Shown piece by piece: positions 20,001-27,415 of a stretch of 64,000 nt of DNA. Under the pieces are notes generated by a model that saw only the letters and a list, made by a program, of their open reading frames with translations, ran no database searches and had not been told where the DNA came from. Position 1 is the stretch's first letter. Every line of letters begins with the position of its first letter. The position numbers were made by a program, and so were the translations under genes. This DNA comes from Aldehydirespirator sp965117015 (lineage in GTDB: Bacteria > Actinomycetota > Acidimicrobiia > Acidimicrobiales > Aldehydirespiratoraceae). The DNA lies in the NCBI GenBank assembly GCA_965117015.1, contig OZ220747.1, forward strand, positions 1,116,001 through 1,180,000, read 5' to 3'.

Positions 20001-23000
20001 CGGCCTGCCCGACGCCGCGCTGGCAACGATGCCGACCGCGTTCGTGTCGGCCGCCCTGTCGTTCGACTGTTCGGGACTGGACTCCGGTGAGAGGGTTCTC
20101 ATTCACGCCGGCGCCGGCGGAGTGGGCCTGGCCGCCATCCAGCTGGCCCAGGCCGCGGGAGCGGAGGTGTTCGCCACCGCCAGCGCTCCGAAGCAGGCCT
20201 ACCTGCGCTCGCTGGGCGTGGACCACGTGTTCGACAGCCGCTCCACGAAGTTCTCCGAGCAGATCCTCGAAGCCACCGGCGGCACCGGCGTCGACGTTGT
20301 GCTCAACAGCCTTACCGGACCTGGCTTCATCGATGCCAGCCTGGCGTGCCTGGCCCGCGGTGGCCGGTTCGTGGAGTTGGCCAGGGTCGACATCCTCAGC
20401 CACGACGAGATGTCGGAGGCACGGCCCGATGTCGGCTACTGGATCCTGGAGCTGGACGTGCTCAAGGAGCACGACCCGGACCAGCCGGGATCTGCCCTCA
20501 GGCAGGTGATGCAACAGCTGGCCGCCGGTGAGTTGAAGCCGCTGGTCCACACCAGGTGGTCGTTAGCCGAGGCCGGTCCGGCCATGATGTACATGCGAGC
20601 CGCTCGCCACATCGGCAAGATCGTCTTCGCCGCGTCGCCACTGGAGACGGGCCGGCTGCGCGGCGACAGGACCTATCTGGTGACGGGCGGCCTGGGCGGC
20701 ATCGGCTGCACGATGGCCGAGTGGCTGGCCGACCGCGGGGCCGGCGCCATCGTGCTCAACGGTCGGCGCGACCCGGACTCCGAGGCCGCCGCGGTCATCG
20801 CCGGGTTGCGCGAGCGGGGTGCGACGGTGGGCGTGGAGCTGGCCGACATGACCGACGCGGCCGCGGTGGACGCCATGCTGGCCCGCATCGCCGACACGTT
20901 GCCGCCGCTGGGCGGGGTCATCCACAGCGTGGGCGTGCTGTCGGACGCCTCCATCCCGAACCAGAGCTGGGAGAGGTTTGAGCAGGTGCTGTGGCCCAAA
21001 GTGCTGGGTGCCTGGCAATTGCACCGCGCCACTGAGGACCTTGATCTCGACCTGTTCGTGCTGTTCTCGAGCGTGGCCGGCGTCATGGGAAACCCGGGTC
21101 AGGCCAACCACGCAGCCGCCAACGCCTTCCTCGATGTGCTCGCAGCCCACCGCCGGTCGCGGGGCCTGGCAGGACAATCCATCGCCTGGGGAGCGTGGTC
21201 GGGGCTCGGCGAGGCCGAGGAGCACCGGGAACGGATCGCCGGACAGCTGGAGGCCGCGGGCACGGGCTGGATCACCCCCCAGCAGGGCTTGAGAGCCTTC
21301 GACCGTCTGGTCAGGCAGGATCCTGCCGCGCCCATGGTGGCCGCGGTCGACTGGCAGGTGGTCTCGGAAGGCGATCAGCACCGTTCGCCGTTCGTGGAGG
21401 ATCTGCTGGCCGCGGCCGACCGTTCCGGAACGCAGGAGACGCAGGCCGACCTGCTCTCGGAGCTGGACCAGTCGCCCGCGGCCGGGCACGAGCAGATTCT
21501 GGTTGAGTTCCTGCGACGGGAACTGCAGGCGGTGATGCGTCTGCCCAACCTGCCGGCCCCCTCGGCCGAGTTCGCCGATCTGGGGATGGACTCGCTGATG
21601 GCGGTGGAGTTCAGGAACCGCGTGAACCGCGGCTTCGCCGGCGCGTACTCGGCGGGCAACACCGTGGTGTTCGACTATCCCAGCGTTCAGAGCCTCGCCG
21701 CCCATCTGGCATCGGAACTGACCGAATCGGGCACGATCGAGCACCCCGACACCGGCGACGACCGGCGCTTCGCCATACAGGCCCCGACCGACCCGGGCCC
21801 CGCCGAGACGCGCCGGCCGGAGCGGCCGGCACAACCGGAGCGGCCCAGCCGACCGGAGCAGGCGAACAGGAGCGACCCTGTCCCGGCGGCCGCCACCGTG
21901 CAGGACCGTCCCGCGCCGGGGGTCGTGCCGCCGAGCGTGACCGGCAATCAGGGGATTGCCATCGTGGGCATGGCCTGCCGGTTCCCCGGCGCGCCCGACC
22001 TGGACGGCTTCTGGCGCCTCCTGGAAGCAGGCGAGAACGCGGTCACCGACGGGCGTCGGGATCCCGGTCCCTGGAACGGCGCCTCCGGGGATCCCGACAA
22101 CCCGGATCCGGGCAGCCGGGTCGGGGCGTTCGTCGACGGCATCGACCAGTTCGATGCCGGCTTCTTCCGAATCCGGCCGATCGAGGCCCGCATGATGGAC
22201 CCCCAGCAGCGAATGCTGCTCGAGACGACCTGGCAGGCACTCGAGGACGGCGGCATCGATCCGGCCAGCCTCAAGGGAAGCCGCACCGGGGTGTACTCCG
22301 GTATCGGCGGCAGCAGCGAGTACCGCAGGGTGATCGCCGCGGCCGGCCGGGGCGACAGCTACTTCGGCACAACCTCGAGCGTGGCCGTCGGTCGGATCGC
22401 CTTCACCCTGGGCCTGGCCGGCCCGGCCGTGCCGTTCGACCTGGCCTGCGCCTCGTCGCTGGTCGCCATTCACCACGCGGTCACGGCGTTGCAGCGGGAC
22501 GAGGTGGACATGGCTCTGGCCGGAGGGGCCAACGCCGTCTTGTCCCCGTCCATCGCGAAGTTCCTCGAAGAGACCGGCATGCTGTCGGCCAGCGGGCAGT
22601 GTCGGGCCTTCGACGCCGGCGCGGACGGCTACGTTCGAGGCGAGGGCTGCGGCATGGTCGTGCTCAAGCGGCTGGACGATGCCGTCGCGGCAGCCGACCG
22701 GATCTGGGCTGTGATTCGGGGCACCGCGGTGAACCAGAACGCCACCGGTCTCGGTCTCACCCAGCCCAACGGACCCGCGCAGATGCAGGCCATGGAACAG
22801 GCCCTGGAGCGGGCGGCCGTGACGCCCGCTGACGTGGACTATCTGGAGGCTCACGGGCCGGGCTCGCCGTTCGGCGACGCGGTCGAGATGAATGCGGCCG
22901 CCAACGTCTACGGTCGCCGCCGCGACCCCACCGAGCCCCTGCTGGTCGGTTCGGTCAAGACCAACATCGGCCATCTGGAGTGCGCCTCGGCCGTGGCCGG

Positions 23001-23709
23001 CGTCATCAAGACAGTGCTGGCCATGAACCGCGGGACGATCCCCAGGCATCTGCACTTGACCGAACCCAGCGAACAGATCGACTGGGAGCGGCTGCCGGTG
23101 CGGGTCACCACGGAAGCGACCGGCTGGCCAACGTCTGATGGCCGACCGAAGCTGGCCGCAGTGAACTCCTTCGCGATCTCGGGTGCCAATGCGCATCTGG
23201 TTCTGGAGGGACACGACGCGGGGTCCAGCGAAGTCCCCCGCCCCGGACCACCCGGCGATGCGCAGCCGGCGCTCCGGAAACGGCTCCTGCCGCTCTCGGC
23301 GCAGTCCGATGAAACGCTGATCGAGCTGGCCGGCCGCTACCTCTCATGGCTCGACGAGCATGCCAACCAGCTCTCTGCGGGCTCGGCCGGAGAGTTGCTG
23401 GCCGACATGGCATGGACCGCCAGCGTGGGACGCAGCCACTTCGATTGTCGCGCCGCAGTCCTGTTCAGCGACATCGAGTCCCTGCGCGAGGGACTGCAGG
23501 CGATCGTGGCCGGGCAGGGGCAGAAGGCTCAGGATCATGAGGCCAGCCCGGTACAGGCCGTCGCGGCAGACTACGAGGCCGGGGGTGATGCGGGTCTCCG
23601 CGAGTTGTTCGAGGGTGAAGCCCGATCCCGAGTATCGCTGCCGGGCTATCCGTTCCAGCGCCGCCGCCACTGGGTGGAGCCACTTATTCCGGCTAGTACA
23701 GAAAATTGA
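14035..23709 (+). CDS. Type I polyketide synthase: KS-AT-DH-cMT-ER-KR-ACP-KS with terminal AT-deleted module
   Basis: A 3224-aa multidomain synthase. Numbering from TTG 14035: KS1 15-440 (Cys188 in DTACSSS, His323 in HGTGT, His361 in NLGHLE); AT 571-860 (Ser665 in GHSLGE; specificity motif PAYHS, not clearly malonyl or methylmalonyl); DH 946-1240 (His977 in HxxxGxxxxP, Asp1152 in LDGCFQ); C-methyltransferase about 1290-1650 (VGAGTGSAT at 1481); ER about 1890-2200 (HAGAGGVG at 2024); KR about 2210-2430 (TGGLGGIG; His replaces Tyr in GQANHAAAN); ACP about 2482-2562 (Ser2520 in GMDSL); a Pro/Arg-rich linker; KS2 2641-3060 (Cys2805, His2940, His2980). After KS2 the KS-AT linker (about 3083-3165) runs straight into the post-AT linker LPGYPFQ...RHWVEP, with no AT and no TE. 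Architecture resembles highly reducing synthases. GTG 13996 is an alternative start. Confidence 0.95.
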   Translation: MPDSPRRPGGPPGSPIAVVGMACRFPGAPDVTAFWQLLDDGASAITEGEPGSGVGRVGELFRDAAVQNSACRFGAFIDGIDQFDAAFFRISPVEAQLLDPQQRLMLEVSWQALEDAGIDPDRLEGSRTGVYAGISNNEYRTLVLDGNDTAEPAASLYSVAGTSFNTAIGRVAFALGLRGPAMAVDTACSSSLAAVHQAVSGLQRGEADLALAGGVHAILSGRLFELRGNAGMLAPDGRCKTFDAAANGYVRGEGCGILVLKRLSDAEADGDRIWGVIRGTALNQDGASQGLTVPNGEAQQQVIADALAWAGVEAADVDYVETHGTGTPVGDPIEAEATGMAYRAGRDRPLLIGSVKTNLGHLESAAGAASLIKVMLAMKRGVIPSHLNYRDPNPEIPWEQLPLQVTAEPTDWPGHGDRRPLAGVSGFGWSGTNAHVVVEGYGAADAAVEGNDPRRWLRGPSRPVAINAPADAGIRAAPSARPARLLPLSAKTGDALRETAARYMEWLEERSEDPSDEEADRPLSDAAWTAAVGRSHFARRTGVVFTDRESLNAGLRVLAESDEPPRRTATRIAFAYTGQASQWVGMGRALYDSEPVFRAVLNRCDEVLRAERGVSMLEVMFDSGTDAEDLDDPAWTQPCIYAIECALTSLWASAGVQPDVVVGHSLGEIAAAHAAGAFSLTDGLRFAAARGALMGRLPEDGAMAAVFATPERVAAAVEELNASTGGSPASVAADNGMHQVISGPAGKVDSLLEGFESEKVWVRRLRKSPAYHSALVEPALDDLEAVVDGIETEAPSVTYVSSMTGQVLEAGDALDGRYWRRQARAPVAFRTCVETLAAMGVDTVIEIGPDTVLGPTVATAWPSEPGTTEPAIASSMRKPSAGKPDPPDGSGFLDAVAAAYGAGVDLSFEGLFATESRRRVPLPGYPFQHQRHWVEPPRRRRQTAGHPLLGTRHDSPRGETLYTTEMFASDPAWLDDHRVYGRVITPGALYGSMAAAACEPPGDPWSLIVEDLQLHSPMIFDEDDPQDAAETTGRSVQFVLDRADAAAPRPFEVFSRSDGEDGWTLHAQGQVSSGTSPSLGSEPLEGEQLGADLTAVDLAEFYRARADAGVDLGESFRTLHSLSVGDGEALGEVALPDGVDGGGAVMHPLLLDGCFQVMAAARRTAGAEDGSPYLPFGWERLWLDGPLPDRLLCHARLREPGGVTDGEPAGPREVIAADLRFYALDGTGIGGLDSYTVKRATRAALLSAAEGLDDLLYEVVWRDRPLPDGVVPADFLPSPAAVAARSSPFEAYLEAAGVDTAGRTSLLTDLERLSWRYALQALERLGWQRTGGTEIEPDSLRQQLGVLPEHSRVFRRLFELLARAGVVEAAGDAFVVKSGSPDALSPEMPRDPEEFAAEMAGRYEHGSTEIGLFRRSAGALAEVLTGDADPLTLLFSSGEPTAADLYLKAPVARAANQMLADAVVALLEQLPEDRMLRVVEVGAGTGSATAAVLPELPEGRFDYTYTDISAGFFAEAEGRFGGREACIEYRVLDIEKDPAAQGFDYHSYDLLIASNVLHATRYLSETLEHCRNLLAPSGHLVALENLRGQGWLDLTFGQLDGWWRFADSCRPHHALAGPAVWRQALADAGFDGAEILGADESDPEQEPDRGVILAQGPAEVTERPGVWVLAADQTGVAGELATRLAARNQIVVLATDETEPGHAVPPPDRVSLAVIDMEQRSDWLALFESLPPDVPLSGVGHFTALDNRGAQAATGELASDVKRATSTALALMQGLADADLAVAKGVWFVTRGSQVLEHERVDGLAGSALWGFGKVAAREAAHLQPRMIDLDPAATAPSPDLSEEFLYPDPETHIAYRTGHRQTARLVRTSAGTERLSLPEPAGESAWLLEPDPQGALEGLQVEAAPARSLAAGEVRVAVLATGLNFWDMFRSLGVIDEGLLGGEFCGRVLEVGPGVTTVQEGDRVVGLAFGTFSSEAVTCQEMVAPAPAGLPDAALATMPTAFVSAALSFDCSGLDSGERVLIHAGAGGVGLAAIQLAQAAGAEVFATASAPKQAYLRSLGVDHVFDSRSTKFSEQILEATGGTGVDVVLNSLTGPGFIDASLACLARGGRFVELARVDILSHDEMSEARPDVGYWILELDVLKEHDPDQPGSALRQVMQQLAAGELKPLVHTRWSLAEAGPAMMYMRAARHIGKIVFAASPLETGRLRGDRTYLVTGGLGGIGCTMAEWLADRGAGAIVLNGRRDPDSEAAAVIAGLRERGATVGVELADMTDAAAVDAMLARIADTLPPLGGVIHSVGVLSDASIPNQSWERFEQVLWPKVLGAWQLHRATEDLDLDLFVLFSSVAGVMGNPGQANHAAANAFLDVLAAHRRSRGLAGQSIAWGAWSGLGEAEEHRERIAGQLEAAGTGWITPQQGLRAFDRLVRQDPAAPMVAAVDWQVVSEGDQHRSPFVEDLLAAADRSGTQETQADLLSELDQSPAAGHEQILVEFLRRELQAVMRLPNLPAPSAEFADLGMDSLMAVEFRNRVNRGFAGAYSAGNTVVFDYPSVQSLAAHLASELTESGTIEHPDTGDDRRFAIQAPTDPGPAETRRPERPAQPERPSRPEQANRSDPVPAAATVQDRPAPGVVPPSVTGNQGIAIVGMACRFPGAPDLDGFWRLLEAGENAVTDGRRDPGPWNGASGDPDNPDPGSRVGAFVDGIDQFDAGFFRIRPIEARMMDPQQRMLLETTWQALEDGGIDPASLKGSRTGVYSGIGGSSEYRRVIAAAGRGDSYFGTTSSVAVGRIAFTLGLAGPAVPFDLACASSLVAIHHAVTALQRDEVDMALAGGANAVLSPSIAKFLEETGMLSASGQCRAFDAGADGYVRGEGCGMVVLKRLDDAVAAADRIWAVIRGTAVNQNATGLGLTQPNGPAQMQAMEQALERAAVTPADVDYLEAHGPGSPFGDAVEMNAAANVYGRRRDPTEPLLVGSVKTNIGHLECASAVAGVIKTVLAMNRGTIPRHLHLTEPSEQIDWERLPVRVTTEATGWPTSDGRPKLAAVNSFAISGANAHLVLEGHDAGSSEVPRPGPPGDAQPALRKRLLPLSAQSDETLIELAGRYLSWLDEHANQLSAGSAGELLADMAWTASVGRSHFDCRAAVLFSDIESLREGLQAIVAGQGQKAQDHEASPVQAVAADYEAGGDAGLRELFEGEARSRVSLPGYPFQRRRHWVEPLIPASTEN

Positions 23710-23710
23710 A

Positions 23711-23738
23711 TTGACATGGGCAGCGGTGTCACTAGGCT
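23711..23738 (+). promoter_or_regulatory. Probable sigma70-type promoter for the free-standing ACP gene
   Basis: A perfect -35 hexamer TTGACA (23711-23716) begins two bases after the PKS stop, followed after 16 bp by TAGGCT (23733-23738), which keeps the TAnnnT core of a -10 element. The start of the ACP gene lies 38 bp further on, preceded by an AAAGGA ribosome site. This suggests that the ACP, transferase and dioxygenase genes can be expressed apart from the large synthase. Pattern-based only. Confidence 0.55.
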
Positions 23739-23776
23739 CCCGCTGACGTTCCCACACAGCAACGAAAGGAACCAGG

Positions 23777-24022
23777 ATGTCATCCACCGAAGAACGGATT
23801 CGAGCACTTGTGGACGCGAACCTCCAGATCGAGGGCCGCGCGGCAGGCTCGCCGCTGACCCCGGATCTCAACATCGTCGACGCAGGAGTCAGCTCCACGG
23901 ATGTGGTGGCGTTCTGGAGGCTCGTGTGCGAGGAGTTCGGCGTCGATATCCCCGCCGAAGAGTTCGCCGAATTGCTCACCCCGAGTGATCTGATCGCGTA
24001 TCTCGACGCCCAGTCGGGCTGA
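23777..24022 (+). CDS. Free-standing acyl carrier protein
   Basis: An 81-aa acidic, helical protein with the carrier-protein layout: helix 1 (EERIRALVDAN), the phosphopantetheine attachment site at the start of helix 2 in DAGVSSTDVVAFWR (the serine about residue 39-40), and a third helix PSDLIAYLD. The usual DSL is replaced by a SST-type sequence, so which serine is modified should be tested. It has its own promoter-like sequence and ribosome site, lies 67 bp after the PKS stop and is followed by the transferase that would activate it. It is a natural partner for the terminal KS of the synthase, which has no in-line AT or ACP. Confidence 0.88.
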   Translation: MSSTEERIRALVDANLQIEGRAAGSPLTPDLNIVDAGVSSTDVVAFWRLVCEEFGVDIPAEEFAELLTPSDLIAYLDAQSG

Positions 24023-24106
24023 CGCGGAGGTCTTCTGACTCCTCTCCCGTCCGGGGAGCTCCTCACGCCGGTCCTCCCGGCAACTGAGGGTTCAGAGCAT
24101 CGGTGC

Positions 24107-24787
24107 AGTGCGTTCCGCGCCTTCGATGATGTCCGCGTACTGCATGTAGACCTGTCGACCGGCGATGGGCGCGAGCAGCGCGCCCTGCGGTGGCTCGACT
24201 ACACCGAGCAGCGCCGGCGAGAACGGTTCGTGTACGAGAGTCCCAGGCACCGGTTCACGCTGTGCCGGGCTGCGCTGCGGTCCGTGCTGTGCCACCAACT
24301 CGGCTGCGGCAACGAGCACCTCGCCTTCCGGACCTCAGAACACGGCAAGCCGTACGCCATCGTGCGCGGGCGGCGCTCTCCGGTCAGCTTCAACGTGAGC
24401 CACAGTGGTGCCCACGGGCTGATCGCCCTGGCCTCCGGGGGGCGGGTCGGGATCGATGTCGAGAAGCGGGTTCCCCACCGGAACCTCGCTGAGTTGATCG
24501 AGGCGGTGTTCGGCCCCAACGAGAAGCATGAGTTGGCCGCCGCGAGCAACCGGGATCGGCTCCACCTGTTCTTCAGGCTCTGGACGATGAAGGAAGCGCT
24601 GAGCAAGGCCCACGGCATGGGCCTGTCGTTGGACGTATCCCGCTTCGAGATCCCGCAGGAAATGAGGGCCGGCGCGACCAGCGGCTCTGTACGGTTCGCT
24701 GACATGCCGGGCACCGGATGGAGGCTCGAGGACATCGGCACCGACCGCTTCGCGGCCGCGGTCGCCTACGAACAGGGCGGGCCATGA
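24107..24787 (+). CDS. 4'-phosphopantetheinyl transferase (Sfp type)
   Basis: Moves the phosphopantetheine arm of CoA to a serine of carrier proteins, converting apo to holo ACP. Family motifs are complete: GIDVEKR (Mg-binding GxDxE, here G-I-D-V-E) and FFRLWTMKEALSKAHGMGL (W-x-x-K-E-A-x-x-K), with the substrate strand SFNVSHSGA before them. The codons between 24107 and 24230 read VRVLHVDLSTGDG and LRWLDYTEQRRRERFV, clearly the N-terminal half-domain of Sfp proteins, so a start at GTG 24230 would truncate it; GTG 24107 gives 226 aa, the normal length. No strong ribosome site is seen at 24107. The stop overlaps the next gene's ATG (ATGA). Target: the PKS ACP and the discrete ACP. Confidence 0.92.
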   Translation, partial: SAFRAFDDVRVLHVDLSTGDGREQRALRWLDYTEQRRRERFVYESPRHRFTLCRAALRSVLCHQLGCGNEHLAFRTSEHGKPYAIVRGRRSPVSFNVSHSGAHGLIALASGGRVGIDVEKRVPHRNLAELIEAVFGPNEKHELAAASNRDRLHLFFRLWTMKEALSKAHGMGLSLDVSRFEIPQEMRAGATSGSVRFADMPGTGWRLEDIGTDRFAAAVAYEQGGP

Positions 24788-25710
24788 CCGCGGCTCGGCC
24801 TCTGCGACCCGTGACCGGCGACGAGATCGAGACGTTCCACCGCGACGGCGCGGTGCTGCTCGAAGGTGTGCTGGCCCCCGAGTGGGTGGACCTGGTCGCC
24901 GATGGGCTGGAGGAGTGCTACGCCGAGCGCGACCACATGTCCAGCGAGGTGGTCGCTCAAGGGGCGACCGTGCGGGCCGACCAGCTGCTGGCCGCCCGAT
25001 CGGCCAGCCTCCGCCGGTTCGCCAACGACTCGCCCGTCGGCGGCCTCGTGGGCTCCGTGCTCAGCGCTCCGGTGCGCTTCTACATGGACCAGATGTTCTT
25101 CCGGAGGGCGGGGTTCATGGCCCCCACCCCGTGGCACCAGGACACCAGCTACCACAACGTGGAGGGCCACCACCTGGTGCGGGCCTGGGCGTCGCCGGAC
25201 CGGGTGCCTCGCCCGGCCAGCCTCGAAGTGGTCCGCGGATCGCACCGCTGGAACGTCACCTACCGGCCGATGGTGGGCCGAGACCCCGACATGTCCGACG
25301 AGGAGAACGCTCTCCGGATGGCCCTGGCCCGCAAGCGCGGCGTCTACGAGAAGGGGGGATCGGGGTTCGCCTACCGCGGCGTGGTGATGGACAAGTCGCT
25401 GCCGCCCACCCCGGACGTGCCCCGCGATCGCGGATCGTTCGACATCATGGGATGGGACTACCAACCAGGCGACGTGATCCTGTTCCACGGCAACCTGCTC
25501 CACGGAACGGCCGAGGGAGTGACGCTCGAACGCGACCGGCGGGCCTACGCCGCCCTCTTCGCCGGACCGGAGGCCCGGTACATCAAGCGACAGGGTCAGA
25601 TGGTGCCCGACCCTCCGAGCCTGGCCGAGCAAGAGCCCCAGACGGGCCAGACCCTCGGCTCCTTCGGGGATGTCTTCCCACTGGTGTGGTCACCGGGAGA
25701 CTGGAACTAA
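24784..25710 (+). CDS. Phytanoyl-CoA dioxygenase (PhyH) family Fe(II)/2-oxoglutarate oxygenase
   Basis: A 308-aa PhyH-type oxygenase. The HxD half of the iron-binding triad is H118-x-D120 in PWHQDTSYHN, so this is a hydroxylase-type rather than a halogenase-type site (which has HxG/A). The distal histidine is in LFHGNLLHGTAEG, followed by an Arg-rich RRAYAALFAG strand that would bind 2-oxoglutarate. Family enzymes hydroxylate acyl-CoA, natural products or small molecules. The start codon overlaps the transferase stop, giving tight coupling with the polyketide cluster and suggesting a tailoring step. Nine bases later the amidase gene begins, so the transcript may continue into the next block. 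Confidence 0.88.
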   Translation: MTAARPLRPVTGDEIETFHRDGAVLLEGVLAPEWVDLVADGLEECYAERDHMSSEVVAQGATVRADQLLAARSASLRRFANDSPVGGLVGSVLSAPVRFYMDQMFFRRAGFMAPTPWHQDTSYHNVEGHHLVRAWASPDRVPRPASLEVVRGSHRWNVTYRPMVGRDPDMSDEENALRMALARKRGVYEKGGSGFAYRGVVMDKSLPPTPDVPRDRGSFDIMGWDYQPGDVILFHGNLLHGTAEGVTLERDRRAYAALFAGPEARYIKRQGQMVPDPPSLAEQEPQTGQTLGSFGDVFPLVWSPGDWN

Positions 25711-25719
25711 AGACCGGAC

Positions 25720-27321
25720 GTGGTTCACGATTGGGCAGTCACCAGGGGATGCAGCGTGATCCCCGAGGACATTCTGGATCTGGCGGCTGATACCCAGGCC
25801 ACCCTGGGCGACAAGCTTGCCGCGCTGCGCTCACTGAGCGAGCCGCTCCCCAACGCCGTCGGGCCCGCGGTCAGCGACGGATGGATGTACGGCTCCGATA
25901 CCACGGGCAGCAGGATCGTCACCGGAGACGAGGAGGGGCGAACACCACCGTCGGCGAGGGGCGACCACCCGGCTGCACTGAGCGCCGCCGCTCTGCTGGA
26001 GGGCTACAGGACCGGGGTGTTCGATCCGGTTGAAGTGATCGAGGTCTGCATGGCTCGCCTCAGTGACGCCGATGCCGCGGCCGGAGCGGTGGCAACCCGC
26101 AACGACGGTGAAGCTCGGGCGCAAGCAACCCGTTCGGCCGAGCGATGGCGAAGCGGCAACACCGGACCGCTTGAGGGTGTGCCGGTCGGGGTGAAGGACA
26201 TCATCGATACGGCGGGTCTGGCCACGACAGCGGGATCGAGCCTGTACGCGGGCCGCGTCCCTACGGCCGACGCCACCGTCGTGGCCCGGCTGCGGGACGC
26301 CGGCGCGGTGATCCTGGCCAAGACCACCACCCCTGAGTTCGCCTTCGGCGACGAGACCGGTGACGGCGTGACCAATCCGGCCGCGCCGGGCCGGTGGGTG
26401 GGCGGCAGCTCCTCGGGTTCGGCCGCGGGGCTGGCAGCCGGACTCTTCTGTGTGGCACTCGGCACCGACACCGGAGGCTCCATCCGGGTGCCGTCGTCGT
26501 ACTGCGGTGTGAGCGGACTGAAGCCGACCTTCGGTCGGGTCCCCCGCGACGGCGTCTTCGGGGTGTCATGGACGCTGGACCACGTCGGTCCTATGGCCCG
26601 GACCGTCGAGGATCTGGGGCGCGTGTTGGCCATCATCGCGGGCCAGTCCCAGGCCGATCCCTACTCGGCATCGACCCCTGTCCCCGCCTACGGAGCGACT
26701 CCGGCGTCGGTGAGGGGCCTGCGGGTTGGGGTGCCCGACGGTTGGCTCCCCGAGGGCTCATCGCCGGGCGTGGACGCGGCCCTTTCGGGCGCGCTGGAGA
26801 GCCTGGAGGACCTCGGCTGCGCGGTCGAGCCGGTCCCGTTCCCCCACGCCGAGCTCGCTGGCATCATCGCCTGGGTCATCACCGTGGTGGAGTTCGCCGC
26901 CCACCACGTGAGCAACATGGGTCGCATCGGCGAGTTCACCCCGTCCGCGGCTTGCCGGCTGGCGGCGGGAACCCGAACCAGCGCGGCCGACTATCTGAGG
27001 GCCATGCGGGCCCGCAGTCTGGTCCAGCGCGACCTCGACACAGCCTTTGAGCGGGTGGACGTCCTGGTCACCGCGGCCACGCCCACCTCGGCGCCCGACC
27101 CGGCCACCTTCTTCGACGACGGCGACCGCCTGTGGCTCGACAAGGTGGCCCGCAACTTCCTGCCGTTCAACGTCGCCGGCCATCCCGCGTTGGTGGTGCC
27201 GGTCGGACTGGACGAGGACCGACCGGCCGCAGTCCAGATTGTGGCCCCGCATCACCACGACGCCCTGTGCCTACAGGTCGGCGAAGCGCTGCAGACAGCA
27301 ACCCAATCCCATACTCATTGA
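25720..27321 (+). CDS. Amidase signature family hydrolase with unassigned N-terminal extension
   Basis: Amidase-signature enzyme, 533 aa from GTG 25720. The Ser-cisSer-Lys triad is present: Lys in GVPVGVKDII, the cis-Ser in GGSSSGSAAG and the nucleophile in GTDTGGSIRVPSSYCG. The core begins about residue 85. The first 80 or so residues are helical and then Gly/Asp-rich and match nothing I recognise; some amidases carry helical caps here, or translation may start at GTG 25757 or further in. Members hydrolyse amides, biurets or allophanate-like compounds, or act in Glu-tRNA amidation, but no GatC/GatB partner is present. It lies between the polyketide tailoring gene and the Rieske operon. Confidence 0.88.
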   Translation: MVHDWAVTRGCSVIPEDILDLAADTQATLGDKLAALRSLSEPLPNAVGPAVSDGWMYGSDTTGSRIVTGDEEGRTPPSARGDHPAALSAAALLEGYRTGVFDPVEVIEVCMARLSDADAAAGAVATRNDGEARAQATRSAERWRSGNTGPLEGVPVGVKDIIDTAGLATTAGSSLYAGRVPTADATVVARLRDAGAVILAKTTTPEFAFGDETGDGVTNPAAPGRWVGGSSSGSAAGLAAGLFCVALGTDTGGSIRVPSSYCGVSGLKPTFGRVPRDGVFGVSWTLDHVGPMARTVEDLGRVLAIIAGQSQADPYSASTPVPAYGATPASVRGLRVGVPDGWLPEGSSPGVDAALSGALESLEDLGCAVEPVPFPHAELAGIIAWVITVVEFAAHHVSNMGRIGEFTPSAACRLAAGTRTSAADYLRAMRARSLVQRDLDTAFERVDVLVTAATPTSAPDPATFFDDGDRLWLDKVARNFLPFNVAGHPALVVPVGLDEDRPAAVQIVAPHHHDALCLQVGEALQTATQSHTH

Positions 27322-27415
27322 GTTGCCTATCCCGATACGAAGCAGCCTGAGCCGGCCAACTAGGTTCGACGCAAGGAACCACGCCGCACGCGCAGACCTA
27401 GCGGAGACACGAGCC

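Noticed and set aside
20563..23214. Open frame of 883 codons antisense to the PKS KR-ACP-KS region
   Set aside because: No recognisable domain and no conserved motif; a shadow of the synthase.
25081..25150. PhyH-like enzyme as a halogenase
   Set aside because: The HxD aspartate is present (H118, D120), so the site is a hydroxylase type.
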